Assembly: GCF_004027225.2 (NCBI RefSeq)
Contig: NC_044278.2
Span: 54,801,743 to 54,865,742 of the forward strand
Length of the DNA: 64,000 nt
Source of the DNA: Strigops habroptila
Lineage: Eukaryota > Chordata > Aves > Psittaciformes > Psittacidae
Direction of reading: 5' to 3'
The notes under the pieces are model-generated. The model searched no databases, was not told the origin of the DNA, and was given only the letters and a program-made list of their open reading frames with translations. Positions 11,701-24,600 of this stretch are shown one piece after another. Both the position numbers and the translations under genes were made by a program. The first letter of the stretch is position 1, and the number at the start of each line of letters is the position of its first letter.

Positions 11701-14700
11701 TGATCACTGAAAACCTGTGAGGCAACTTAATCCCTACGTTCATGTGATTGACGCAAGTGAAACTGGCGGCTGTTCTTGACGTAGTACTAAACTAGTGCAA
11801 TTACAACTGTTCTGTGAGCAAAGAACATGGTGCCATTTGATATTTTATGGGCATTCTGCTCAGTGCAAAATGGTTTTACATTCTGTGAATTTTAAAAAGA
11901 GAATTGACATTTAACACTGTATTTTGCAATGGTTATCCATCTTTTAGAAAAGATTAAAAAATTGCCCCAAGTGACAGCTGTCTTCTTGAATGTGGAAAGA
12001 ATATCTTCACTAGCAAAGGTAATTAAATAGAATATAAAATAATTCTCTTTAAATCACTATTGTTCAAAAGCTATTGATTTTACAAGAAGTAGGGTCAGTT
12101 ATGACTCTGAATTTGCAAGTGGTAATATATGAAGCCACCTGGACTGAGTTTTATTGAAAGGAAACTTAATTCCTTTTACATTTGTCTCATAGATATTTAT
12201 GTGTTTCCAGCTCTCATGCATGAAATTTTCCAGCAACCTAATAGCCATTTGGTATAGACTATGCTCCTGCATGTGCTACTAGCCCCACTTAAAATTTTGG
12301 AAAAGTTACTCGGCGTCTTTTTTCACAAATTGAAGGTGATAGCCCAGCTTTTGTTATGAAGAATGTCAACATTTTGGATTAGCTATATGCACAAGTTTCT
12401 ATACTTATATGGGTAGTGTGTTTATTTTCCCCTAGTTCTGTGAACTTTGTACTGTATTTTGAATATGAGGTGTAAATTCAGAGCAAGCTTATATTTAAAT
12501 GTTTCAAATATTTAAACTTTCATTCCTAACCCTTCAATAGAAACCATATTTTAAATGGATGGGAGGAGAAGCATGCTTCGCTTTTAACACTAGCAGTAAA
12601 ACAACTGGTGCACAAACTATAGATGCTCTTTTAAATGCTTAGACAAACTGAAATGAATACTTCTTAGGTTTTTTGCACATATAAGCATCATGCAAGATGT
12701 AAAATGCATGCAAAATCTGTAAGCAAACATAACGCTTTGCTGGTAGTTTTGAATGTCTTCCCTGGTTATAAAATGAACAAAGATGGTAAATATCTCTAAT
12801 AAATAGTTATTTCAAACACTTCAATTTATTGATAAAATGTAAGTTGAAATGAAAATGTTTCATTTCAATTTCCTAGTTGTTATTCCCAAATTTGTAGTAT
12901 GTGTTCTTACAGTACTACGTTTGCTAAAAAGTTTTTCTTGCACAAATCTAGATCTTAAGAGCAATTTAATAGGGTTAATTCAAGAAAGTGCTTGAGAATA
13001 TGTGTGAAACAAGCATTCTAGATTTCAGAGAGAGCAGAGAGGAACTACTGCATACTTTTGCTGAATTAGAGCTAAGGGTGGGGTTGTTTGGGTTTCGGTT
13101 CGTTGGTTGGGGTTTTTTAAGTATTTTGTGAAAAGCTGCTTAGGAAGTAATTTTTCTGACTTGCTCTATAATTTTTGTTTGTTTAATTTTTTTTTTCTTT
13201 TTCCTGTGTTATTCGTATCCTTTCCTATTCCAGCATTTCATAAGTATTTTTTACAAGGACTTAACCACTGAGATTCTTGATTCTGAGATATGCTGTTAAG
13301 AGCTGTTGTCAGAATCCATTGAAGGCAGTGGAAGGATTCTCAATAGGCCTAGACATAAAGTTCTGCCTTCTAAACTTTCCTTATCACCTTTCTTCATGGT
13401 CAACCAGTTTTGCCTCTGTGTGCTCATAACCATTGCCCATCCATTGGAATGGAATCCTGAAATCCTCTAAGTTCAAGTGTCCATCAGCTAACTGTAACTG
13501 TAGTGCTATGTAGGAATTGATCTACTGATTCCCTGGGCAACAGAAAACATCTAGGTTATTTTGTCTTACATGGCTAAAGAAAGAACTAGAAGATGCCTGG
13601 GGTGTGAAAGTCTTTGACAGATATACAGTTGTACTTCACATTTTTCGTTGTAATGCCCGGACCAAGGAAGCAAAACTTCAGATAGCACTGGCTGAAATTC
13701 CGCTTCTCAGGTACCTCGAGCTGTGCAAATCACGTACTGATATTCATGTATTTTAGTGACTATTTCTTTACAGTAACAAAACTTATAATACTATACCTTA
13801 AAGAAAAATAACACAGTTTCAATGCTTGCATAGTGTGCTCAATGATTGATTAGAGCATAGAAATATTTGCTGTCATGTATTGTTTAAGCTTCTGCAGTCC
13901 TGATAGCAAAACCAGAAAGTGTTTAACAGATAATCTTACAAAATATGTTTCTTAGGAAGAGGTCTCTCTAATGTGGAAGGTGGATTGCAAGAATATGTAG
14001 GAATTGGATACGTGTATCCCATATATAATATTAATGGGTTTAATAAGGAAAGCTATAAACAAAGAAGATTAAAGGCATTAATTTGTATCTGAATTTTCCA
14101 CATTTCTACATTATGTGGCATAGAAATATTTGTACATGGCAGTTGGTGTGAGTTGCGTGAATGCATCAGGGGCATCTTTGGCTCTCTGAAATTTCAGAAC
14201 AGCCATTATAATTTGCTAAAAGAGTTGCACGCTTTTTCAAACCACGTTGAGAAGCTAGGAAAATCTGGAAATCTGTTGCCAGGCTTCTCACCACGAACAG
14301 GTTTTATTTAAAGCTCTGTCATTTAGTGGTTTTGTTTGTACTATTAGAATATCACTACTGCTTCACATTTGTTAGGCATTTTAGGATAGCTTGATTAAAG
14401 AAAATTGCTCCTAATTAACCTTTACTCCACTGCCAGGTCAAATCTGAAAAATGAGGTGTCTCAGCTAGATCAGCAGAGAGGTGGATCAAGATACATCATG
14501 GGCTCAGGTAAAGCCTCATGAATTAGAGAATTTATTTTCTCCATAGCCTTTGAACAATATTAATTGCATCTTATTTTATTTGGAGGAGGCCAGGAGGAAA
14601 AACTGTTTGTGTTCTGCATCTAATTAAGCGTTTTGGTCTGTGCTGGCTCAGTAAGTGGCCATGGACAGACTGCTGGCCAGGGGTTTATTATAAGTGTATA

Positions 14701-17700
14701 TGGCTATTCTAGAGTGCTTAGCATATATTTTGATAATTAGTTGTAACTCTGACTCTTAGGCAAGAATACATAGTTTTAGTTGTTTATTTATAGCTTCAGA
14801 TGCCCTAGCACTAACTTACTGATTTCCAAATGCACAACATCACTTGGTTTGCTGTTTCTATTGTAGACTCTTCTGCCAATTATTCATTTGTATTTTTCAG
14901 GTGAAACATTTATGGAGACACAAAATCGTATCTTGAAAGAAAAAGAACTTAAAATTAGGAATGCCCTGGAGAAACTAAGGAGGAAAAGGTCTTTACTTAG
15001 AACTCAACGCAAAAAACGCGAGTTTCCGATTATCTCAGTAATGGGCTATACTAATTGTGGTAAGCAAAAACTTGTGAAACCGTAACACGAAAGAGCTTAC
15101 ATTGTCTAATTTTTAATTAGAATCTCCAGCCAGAATCTCATTTCAGTGTGGATAGGCTTCGTATTTTAATTAGTTTTTAAATTGTGTAATGAATATGTGT
15201 CAATTAGGGTGTAGTTAGGAAAGCAAATTATGCTTGTTGTAGTTCGTTCTTTTGGTTTTTTGGTCCTGAAGATATGTTTTGGAGAAATGCCTAGTGCCTA
15301 TTGTGCCAAAAGCATTTTATATATAGTGCTGAACACCGTACCATTAGTGTTCCTTTTCATGAATCTCTATTACTTGGTCAGAATGGGCAGAGAAAAGTAT
15401 GTTGGTGCTTGGATCCCTGTGAAGCCTTGAGGTATGGGAGGAAAATTCAGGAGACTTGGCAGTTGGTCAGGAAATACGCTTAAGAAGCACTGTAGCTTTT
15501 CATTGATTGATGTATGGTGTTCTGAGATGTTCTCAGAATCTAAATCAAGCTGAAGTTTTTTTTCTATTCTTTTATTTTTATAGCTTACACAATTGAATTC
15601 ATACACAAGGCATAAATAGCCTTTGGACTAGACACTTTTTTAGGTTACATTATCGTAAGACCATTTCATTTTCTTATTCAACATCTTTATAAAAACAAAC
15701 CTACCTTGTACTAATTTTAATGTCATAGATTCATAGAATCATAGAATGGTTTGGGTTGGAAAAGACCTTATGATCATCTGGTTCCAACCCCCCTGCCATG
15801 GGCAGGGACACCTCACACTAGACCATGTCACCCAAGGCTCTGTCCAGCCTAGCCTTGAACACTGCCAGGGGTGGAGCATTCACCACTTCCTTGGCAACCT
15901 GTGCCAGTGTCTCACCACCCTCACAGTAAAGAACTTCTTCCTTATATCTAACCTGAACTTCCCCTGTTTTAGTTTGAACCCATTACCCCTTCCATACTTT
16001 TAAAACTGAAGTTTCAAAACTATATATATTACAATACTGTACACATAATTGAAATACTTCAACCAGGGTGTATACTGAGCTCTTTAATGACTAAATTCTG
16101 TGAAATATTCATTGAGTTAAATAAATGTCTCTAGTATTAAGTTCGTGAGGAAATGCCCAATAAAAGCATAAACCTAGTAAGCTGTGTATTATTAGTGCTT
16201 CTGTTTATTGTTGGATTTAACAAGTAAATATTGAATTATTTGACAACAGAAGCACTGAGGAGTGTGTAAGTGTATGCTTCCTAATGCTCTCATGGCAGTG
16301 CTCTTCAATAGTCTGAGAGGTGAGAAATGTGGGTAGGTCACTTTGCAGGTCAGTTCGGTCTTTGATCATCTTGTAATTTTGCAGCATAGCTTCCAGTTGT
16401 GGCTTTAAATCCAATTCCAGTTTTCAAAAGTTAAGACTGTCTTTGTATTTCCTAACATCATATAGATAACTAATCACAGAATGGTTGAGGTTGGAAGGGA
16501 CCACCAGGCATCATCTAGTCCAACCTACCTGCTCAAGCAGGGTCACCTGGAGCACATTACTCAGGTTTGTGTCCAGATGACTCCTGAACATCTCCAGGGA
16601 AGCATAGGCTAGATTTAAATTAAATAGATCTGAAAAGGTATGTTACATCATACAACTCACCTGAGCCTTGCAAATTAAATTTTTACTTGAAACAAGCCAT
16701 TAAAATCTTGTCTTTTTTTCTTTAATTAGGAAAAACTACTTTGATTAAAGCCTTGACTGGGGAAGCAGGAATTCAACCCAGAGATCAGCTGTTTGCCACT
16801 CTCGATATTACAGCCCATGCTGGCTATCTGCCCTCACATATGGCAGTTATTTATGTTGACACCATTGGATTTCTGACTGATCTGCCACATAATCTGGTTG
16901 AGTCCTTTTCAGCTACCTTGGAAGAAGTGGTTTACTCAGTAAGTAGTTGACTATAAAAACTGAGAAATCAAATTAATTTCCTTTTAGATAATCCTCATCC
17001 CTTCAAAAAAAGGTAAGTTAACTGGCATACTGTTCTTAGTGAAGCATGTGGCTGACTAGTAGGTAGGCTCCGAAGATAATGAGGTATCTCACCATAAGCC
17101 CATTTTCTTATACTTGAAATTATGCAGAACTTATAGATACGAAGAGATTTCAGAAAGGGTTTATTTGGAATATATGTGTCCTTCTCCACTAACGTAAACC
17201 AGATAACTTAAACTTTGCTGATTAAATATCTGAAAACCTAAACGCTGCATGTGAATAATTTGAGGTTAGCTTTGTTAAGAGTTAAAAATGAAATAAAGCC
17301 TCTGGAATGATCTGGTTTTAACTTCAGGTTTCCTATAGCACTATAAGTGGGTGATTGTGATGTGATGCAGGCAGCATGTAATAAACATAAATACACTTTT
17401 CCAATCATTTTCTCATTAAAGTTAGTTTCCTGTGTTATAGCAAAGTGTAAAGCTGCATACACAGACATTTAAACAAAAAGCCTGTATCGTCAACGGTAAT
17501 GAAATTCAGTGGTAGCTACATGCTGGAATGCTGCTGAGAACTAGACTTCATCATGTAATAATAGGACTTTCAAAAGCTGGCTGCAACTATCCTGTTTGTT
17601 TCTTATTTTGAAGTGTTAAATGAAAGGCATGAAATTTACTTCTCACTGATTTTCTGAAGTTTGAAGCAGTTGCTTGAGGAAAGATGATGAAACACTGTGA

Positions 17701-19373
17701 ATGCAAATATTGAATTTGGTTGCTTGGTTTTTATCACAGCAAACATGATTGTGTATGTACTTGAAACTGGTAACTTTTGTATAATGCTTTCCAAGTGAAG
17801 CAGCAATAATAGTATCTCAGGAGTTAAGGATGAGGATAATCTTCTGCATTTCGAATGTAAAAACAGAATTACAAGTTACATGGGTTTTTTCCCCCCATTT
17901 TGAAACAGTTTTTTCAGCCATTACTCCTAAAACCATTTTAGAGTTCACTCTTTTTCTTCCCGAGTATTTTTTAAGCTTTATTGTTACACAGCCTTAGCTT
18001 TGAAAAAATGGATCAGTTACTATTTGAAATCTGAATTCTGTAACTAGCTTGATTGACAGGGTTTGTTTTAGGGTTGTTGTATATAGTATAAAATCTCTAC
18101 AACCTGGTAACTGGTGTGTTTTATTAAGTAACTGTCTTACATATCAATGCTTGCTAGGATCTGATAGTTCATGTGAGGGATATTACCCATCCAGAAACCG
18201 TTCTCCAGAAAGCAACCGTTCTGTCAGTTCTGAAGAATCTTAATCTTCCCAGCCATTTATTGGACTCAATGGTAGAAGTTCATAACAAAGTGGATTTGAT
18301 AGAAAGGTAAGCAGAAGATGCTAAATGTACTTAAACAGTGCTTATGTTCTGAAAGCTTTTTAATCCTTAGTCTGGAAAAGAGCTCCCACGCTTATGAATA
18401 CATTTAATAGTGTTTCTCAATCTTTTACATATGTAACTATGGTCTTAAAAAAGAATAAATTATCTTTTAATTACAAAATAAATCACCTGAGTCATACAAG
18501 AAGTGTGCCCTGTAGGAATGTGCCAGTATAAAGTAACACAATTAAATTGTCCGTGCTTGGAATATTTTCACAACCTAAACTTCATGAGCAAACGGGTCTG
18601 CAATTGTTACTTTTAAGGTATAAACCCACTGAAGAAAATGTGTTAGCCATTTCTGCTCTACATGGACATGGTTTAGAGGAGCTGAAAGAAGAAATAGAGA
18701 AAAAAATTTTGACAGCAACAGGAAAGAAGATTCTGACAGTTAACATCAACTTAGAGGGACCTCAGCTAAGGTAAATAATTTTTAATTGTAAGAACGACTT
18801 GGAGAACCTCTTAGTCTTGTGTGTCTTAAAATTTCCAAATAATATCATATCGATCTCAATCTGCATTAAGAATTACAGTGACAATTATCAAAGTTTTCTG
18901 ACCTATTGAGAAAAAATATCCCCATTAGACACCCTGGAGTCTGCTTCTGAAAGTGTCCTTTAGAGGTCTCTGTGTTGGTATGATAAAACATACTTCCTGA
19001 AAGACCATGCCACTGGTCCTGGAGCCAGATTGCTGAGAAAAACACAAATTTGAAAGGTTTATGGAAACACTATACCCTATTTCCAAACAGCAAGTAGCAA
19101 ATGAGAAGTGAAGCACTTCATCTTTTGAAGTGTTACATTACCTAGATTACAACATACTGACCTAAAATAAAGATCACATTTTATGCAGTGTGTCATACCT
19201 TTAAGATGCTAATACACTTTCACTGTTGCAGTTGGCTCTATAAGGAAGCAACAGTTCAGGAAGTAGAAGTGATGCCTGAAGATGGCACAGCCAGGGTGAA
19301 GGTGATAATCGGCAATTCTGCTTTTGGCAAATACAAAAACCTCTTTCCCAACAGTAAGATTTATATGCCATGA
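8293..19373 (+). CDS. GTPBP6: GTPBP6, HflX-family GTPase of the mitochondrial ribosome
   Basis: Ten exons: 8293-8686, 11385-11522, 11948-12018, 13580-13710, 14437-14507, 14901-15059, 16730-16938, 18158-18306, 18618-18770 and 19232-19373. They join in frame to 538 aa; human GTPBP6 is about 516. The start follows gcggcc and opens an Arg-rich, acid-free N-terminus that suits mitochondrial import. Residues about 77-97 are an Asp/Glu run. The HflX N-domain follows ([20 protein letters not shown]). The GTPase motifs are complete: G1 GYTNCGKT (317-324, split by intron 6), G2 LFATLDIT (342-349), G3 DTIGF (365-369), G4 NKVD (434-437) and G5 SAL (453-455). The family dissociates and helps assemble mitoribosomes. 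The exon 4 acceptor (catggctaaag) is weak. The last eight residues, ending KIYMP, run past the usual C-terminus. It converges with PLCXD1, as in human. Confidence 0.97.
9238..9364 (-). mobile_element. CR1 LINE 3' fragment in GTPBP6 intron 1
   Basis: The sequence atagaaaggtttgagttgga begins the reverse complement of a CR1 3' end. It runs to gtcttgaacact, giving about 125 bp. The tail is degraded. Confidence 0.85.
10134..10795 (-). mobile_element. CR1 LINE fragment, about 660 bp, in GTPBP6 intron 1
   Basis: The fragment begins accacagaatggttgaagcc (reverse-complement CR1 tail of a different subfamily from most copies here). It extends into the 3' end of the LINE open reading frame. The minus-strand translation contains the typical reverse-transcriptase tail ([19 protein letters not shown]), broken by frameshifts upstream. 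It is a dead copy. Confidence 0.92.
12019..13579. other. GTPBP6 intron 3, no further feature seen
   Basis: This AT-rich intron has no recognisable repeat copy, RNA gene or open frame. A T/G-rich patch lies near 13080-13120. The pyrimidine-rich stretch near 13190 is not followed by a usable exon. Confidence 0.6.
15724..16003 (-). mobile_element. CR1 LINE 3' fragment in GTPBP6 intron 6
   Basis: The plus strand reads atagattcatagaatcatag then aatggtttgggttgg. Two copies of the 8-bp tail unit and about 280 bp of the CR1 3' end are present, on the minus strand. It is relatively well preserved. Confidence 0.95.
16473..16608 (-). mobile_element. CR1 LINE 3' fragment in GTPBP6 intron 6
   Basis: The sequence atcacagaatggttgaggtt is followed by the variant 3' region with gggaccaccaggcatcatct. 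This matches the subfamily seen at 10.1 kb. About 135 bp are present. Confidence 0.88.
16939..18157. other. GTPBP6 intron 7, no further feature seen
   Basis: No repeat copy or RNA gene is recognised in this intron. Short open frames on both strands lack splice context. Confidence 0.6.
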
Positions 19374-19700
19374 AACTGCATCCCATTTTCTAGGAAAAGA
19401 AACTGATCTCATTAAGAAGACATGAAATTAAGTCAATGACCTGTTAGTCTGGGTGTTGAAGAGTGTATTCCTTCTCCAGTTGATATTTTTGATGCATTTT
19501 AGAAATGGACACTGTTTCAGAAAACTTCTGTTTGGAAACAGTAAGAACTTTGAGCTTCATTCTGTCAGTAAGTGCAAGGACAGCACTAAATTTTTAATGT
19601 TAAAACAGCTGTTGGCTGTAAGTTGTGGACCTCCAAACACATGGAAATCATTGGATGGCATCTGAATTAACCTTCAGAAAAGCACCAAGTTTCTTATATA

Positions 19701-19735
19701 AATAAAGCTTTTCACCTCATTTTTTTCAGAATAAA
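19701..19735 (+). terminator. GTPBP6 polyadenylation signals
   Basis: AATAAA occurs at 19701-19706 and again at 19730-19735, about 330-360 bp after the stop codon. Either could direct cleavage of the GTPBP6 transcript. A further AATAAATAAA lies near 19921. Confidence 0.6.
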
Positions 19736-20190
19736 ATAATATTTATTATAGTTAGGGTGTCTCAGGTGGTCATTGGAAAAGGAAAGTTACTGAACAAAAT
19801 GTTGCTGGCTGTATGTAAACAATGAGTATGTATTCAAGTAGAATGCGTGAACCGAAGTAAAATAACTGCCATGTCTTACTGCAGTGAAGCAAAAAAACCC
19901 ATGCATTTGTATATTTAAGCAATAAATAAAGTTAGCTGTGAGCATCTTTTACCCATACAGTTTTCTTGCCTAGAGTAATTTATCCACAATACCTATTACT
20001 GTGTCAGTTCTTAGAGCAAACGTGTAAGCTACAGCAAACTATGGATTTTGCGTGAAATTATTTCACAAAGAAAAAGAAAATACCAATCCATTACCTGAGT
20101 TATGAATTACTACTGGGAACCAATAAAACAATCAGTATCACAGAAAGGAGACGCAAAACTATTTCAGTCCATCTTACAGAGAGATCAAAT

Positions 20191-21658
20191 TTTATTAGAT
20201 AGAGTAACAAGCCACTTGAGAGTACAAAAGATAGGCAGAAAAACATTCTGAGTATAGGTAACAGACCACTTCATGCAGGCAGTGACTCAAAATCAGAACT
20301 GGATGACTGCTCAGTATGAAGTACACAGAGGTAAGGAACAAGGATAAAAAGCATTTAAAAAGTCTTTATGAATGGAATGTTTAGGGTTTTTTACTCTATC
20401 TATTCTGCAATTGCAAGACATTGCGTGAGGAGGTAGCATCTTGGCCTTTCATGCTGAGAAGTCTAGAGTGAGTTTGAACAGATGTCAAGTAGCAGTAGAT
20501 TTAAAACTTTCTTGACAGACATTTAAAACTTGCCAGACATTTGAACTCAGCTTTTGTGTATAAAGTGCATCTAAAACGTGAGGTATATTGATGAAGCTGC
20601 ATAGCGAATTTTACACAATGCCTGTTTCTGTTTTAGTCCCATTTCTCTTAACCTTCACAATTATCTATTGCACAGTTCATTTAAAAAATTAGAAAAATTG
20701 GATTAATATGCAATGGCAAACAGCATAAACCCCTCGGTTTTTACACAAGCAAAAACTACTTATTGAGAGGAAAATTAATTATAGAGCTATTAAAATACAC
20801 AAATAAAAGCCCAGGTGTGGAACCCCAAATGAGCATGACAGAAGCCAAGAATCTGTATTTCTACAGCAGTCTGAGTTTAGATAAGGAATTTGTTTCTTAT
20901 GTGTTTATTTTCAATGTAAGGCATATTTTGGCAACACCTAATAAAACATACTTCATTACCACAGACGAGACCGTGTAGGGGTCTAGTTTTGGTATCTGTA
21001 TCACTGCAGAACTGGCATAAGTGATAGAAAGAGTGTATGAATACACATACCTCTTGAAAATTATATTTTTGTGACTACCCTGTTGGTAAAGGGGCTCACA
21101 ACTGATATGCAGCACAAAACAGCAGCTTCTAGATTTCCAATGGTTTCTATATAAAAATATGTCAACTAGGATAGTCAATACAGCATCTTTGAAAAATCAA
21201 AAATATTTTTAAATTGTTCCTTTTGTATATTTAACACAAACTATGAAAATAGACAAGTCAGTTTCAGACTGATGTAAAAGACTGACAGTTTGGGTTGCAA
21301 GTAGTGCAGAATATCTTTACAATTATAAAAAAGATAAAATCTTATCACAAAATAATTCATACAGCTACTAAAATATTTCTCCTCCTTGCTCATATGTAAA
21401 TAAAATAAGATTAAGTTCCTGGGACTTTCAGTATTGCCAACTGCTACAGAATCTAAGCACTTCCAAGTAAGTCTAGTGACTTCAGCAAGATCTGGCTGCT
21501 CTCTTTTCTGTGAAAAAGCCTTGAAACCCTGATGATGGTGGGAGTGCTTTTCTTACTGAGCCTTTACAACACCCCTGGTTTAAGTTAACTGGACCTTTAA
21601 GGGATCTAGGATGTTTGAACCAGAACACATTAAATGCAGACAAAGCCTTTTCAGCTTT
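20191..21658 (-). other. Likely PLCXD1 3' untranslated region
   Basis: This AT-rich stretch follows the PLCXD1 stop codon on the minus strand. Minus-strand AATAAA signals (complement TTTATT) occur at 20904-20909 and 20191-20196. The transcript may end at either. The gap to the GTPBP6 polyadenylation signals is then only about 0.5-1.2 kb, so the two convergent transcripts nearly meet. Confidence 0.5.
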
Positions 21659-24600
21659 TTACAAAGAAGGTGAGAATGAAACGGTACTTGTTCCAGCCCC
21701 TTTCCTGTGACAGGGTAATGAAGGATTGATTTTTGTGTTAAGTTCTATCACATCTTTGACAAAATCATCGTTTCCTATAAAGTCACCAGCAATGATGTTA
21801 ATACATTCCTTTTGTAGTCCTGGATATTGCTGCTTTATCCAGATTTTCAAGCATGGAAGACTCTGGAGTGTCATTTTCTTCAGTGATCCAAATGGGTGTT
21901 GGAGAATATACCTTAAATTTTCAGTAAGGTTAATCCCTGCTACAAAGAATTTTTCTGAAACAAAAAAATCAGAAGGTGACACATTAGCTATTCCTTTGAG
22001 GGGAACAGAATCTGCTTGACACTGCATTAACACCAGATCTTGTTTCTCTGGGTATCATTAAAATAGTAGCTTCACATTCTGTGTTGCTTCATGTCCCTAA
22101 AACTGTTTCAGTGGACTGTCTCCCCTTGTTGCAACTGCATGCTGTAGTAAACAGTTACTGAAGCAATCTGGGTTACTGAACCATTCCAGGTTAGCTAAAT
22201 TTATCCAGATTTTTTTGCAGACTAAAGGTGTCCACTGACTCATCCTCCTTTGTAAATTACATTTGTTTCTGTAAGGGTTCTTCCAAATGCTTAGCCTTCC
22301 CCTGTGAGGGTTGAGAACACGGGGTATGCCTACACAGGCGTTTTGCTTTGGCTGGGGCATTTGGCTGTGAAGCAGTTCTCCCCTCCATTATCCCATGTGT
22401 TCACATCACAGAGTTTCATCAAAGGTTACGAACTTGATTTCTTTCAGCTTAGACTACACCAGCATGCTTGAGCACTGTCATTTCCTGATGTAGCTACAGC
22501 CTTCCCATGCCATTCTTGTAGGGGGCTCTTTTCACAACAAGGCTACCTTGATGCATTTCCCTCATCATCAACACTGCCTAAAGCAGCAAGCACTGGACTG
22601 AGGAAGCAGTCTCCTACCCATGAGATAGGCGTGACCGCACCAGTGAGCTGGTCTGTGTGAGGGCTTCTTTTCACAGGGTTACACAAGTGAAGCAGTTGCC
22701 ACAATTGCATGTACGTACACTGACACATGTGTGCAATGGCTTTAAACTGAAAAAGGGCAGATTAGATACAAGGAAGAAATTCTTCACTCTGAGGGTGGTG
22801 CGGCACTGGCACAGGTTGCCCAGAGAAGCTGTGGCTGCCCCATCCCTGGCATTGCTCAAGGCCATGTTGGAAGTGGCTTGGAGCAACCTGGTCCAGTGGA
22901 AGGTGTCCCTGCCCATGGCGGGGGGTTGGAACTGGATGAGATTTAAGGTCCCTTCCAACCCAAACCATTCTGTGGTTCTGTGATTTGCACTACCCAAGAT
23001 ACACATTGCACTCGCCCATGGGTGGGGAGAGGACTCAGCAACATGGACACACCTTATGCACACAGGATGCACAAAGTGGTTATTGTCCATAACACTATGA
23101 TCACCCAACTTCCTATTTGTTTTTGCATTTCTGTACATACCCCTTATTTCCTCTGAGCAACTCCCTGCGCCTACCTGGGCGGCCGATCTGCTTCATGCGC
23201 TCTAAAAACCGGATAAGAGCACGAGTGGAAGTTTTGTTTCCCCACCAATATGGGATTGCAGGCCACAGCTCGCAGTGCTCTTCCACTTCCATGTCCTCTT
23301 CATATGAGACTATAACCTGATGGCCATGCTGCCACATGGTCCGTAGCGTTGGCACCACCTAAGAGAAAGCATGCCCAGGTTGAAGCAGTGTTCTCAAAGT
23401 TCAGATACTGACATGTGACATTGCCTTGGTAGAGAGGCACAGATTCAGTTCAAATAAAGCTTTTAAGTGTACAACCCAGTAGGTCAATGGCTGGGTTACA
23501 GGCTGCAGGGGCAATAGGAGCCTGAGAACTTCAGCAGATTCCTCCTTTCCTCAAATAGTTCAAATACGGTGAAGTACAAAACTCAAGATGTTATACCCAT
23601 GTAACAAGAAACCATCCCCATGTGCACATACCGCTGCTGAAAATGTATTGGGAGAGGACGACACAGGCCATTTGATGAAAGGAGGTAAGAGGGGAGCAAA
23701 GCCCTACACCCAGCTGTAGGAATACAGACGCAGAGAAGCAGGAATAATTTTGTCAAATGCCCCACATAGATCCAAATCTGTCACTGTGGCCAAGAAAGAA
23801 AATTGAACTACCTAAGACTTGGGAAGACTAAATGTAAGTCTGCAAGAGATATCTTCATTCTGATTTCTTTAAGTAGAAAGTTTGTGAAATTGGGATACTT
23901 CAGACATTTTGAATTGAGAGAGGGGAAGACTCGAGCCAGAAACTGCCTCAGACAGACAGATGGGCTGAAACAGGTCTGTTAAATTTAAACATTTCAGTAT
24001 GAAATTACATTTTCCAATCCTCAAGAGTTAACACCAGGCACAATGGAGGCCCTCTGACTGGTTTTATTTGCAAAAGCAACATTTAAGGTATTGGTTTTTT
24101 AAGAATGTTGTGGTTAAAAGCTGTGTCTGTTGCTTGTGAAAAGGAAATGGTGGCTTTTTGATGTTCCAATTATGTAATTAATTAAAATAAAAGCTAAAGG
24201 CAGTTGAAAATGTTTTATGTAAACATTTGAAGAGAGCCAAGGGTTGAATGAACATGGGAATCCCTCCTCATCCAAGAAAGAGTGCAAGCCCCAATTAGGT
24301 CAGAAAATACTCCAGAATTAAGACACAAGCTACTCAAACTACAAAGATCTATGGCTGACAGAAGCCTCTGCTCTACTCCAGCTGCCTCTCTAAAGCTGGA
24401 ACCTCTTTTTTTTTGAAAAAAAATGGTACTAGAAATGTGTACGTGAGCACAGGTGCTTATTCTGCAAACAAAGCAGAAATGAAACTGTAGCTGTTGCTAA
24501 CAAGGGATTTTTAAACCCTAGTTATCCAGATCAAAGGAAGACACCTTGAATAGTTAAGGCAATTAAAATTGTAAATGCAATGTAATGTTGTCACGCTGTG

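Noticed and set aside
22657-23138. Frames of 108 and 155 codons overlapping at 22.7-23.1 kb
   Set aside because: Both run through a CR1 3' end and unrelated intron sequence; the phrases are translated CR1 tail.
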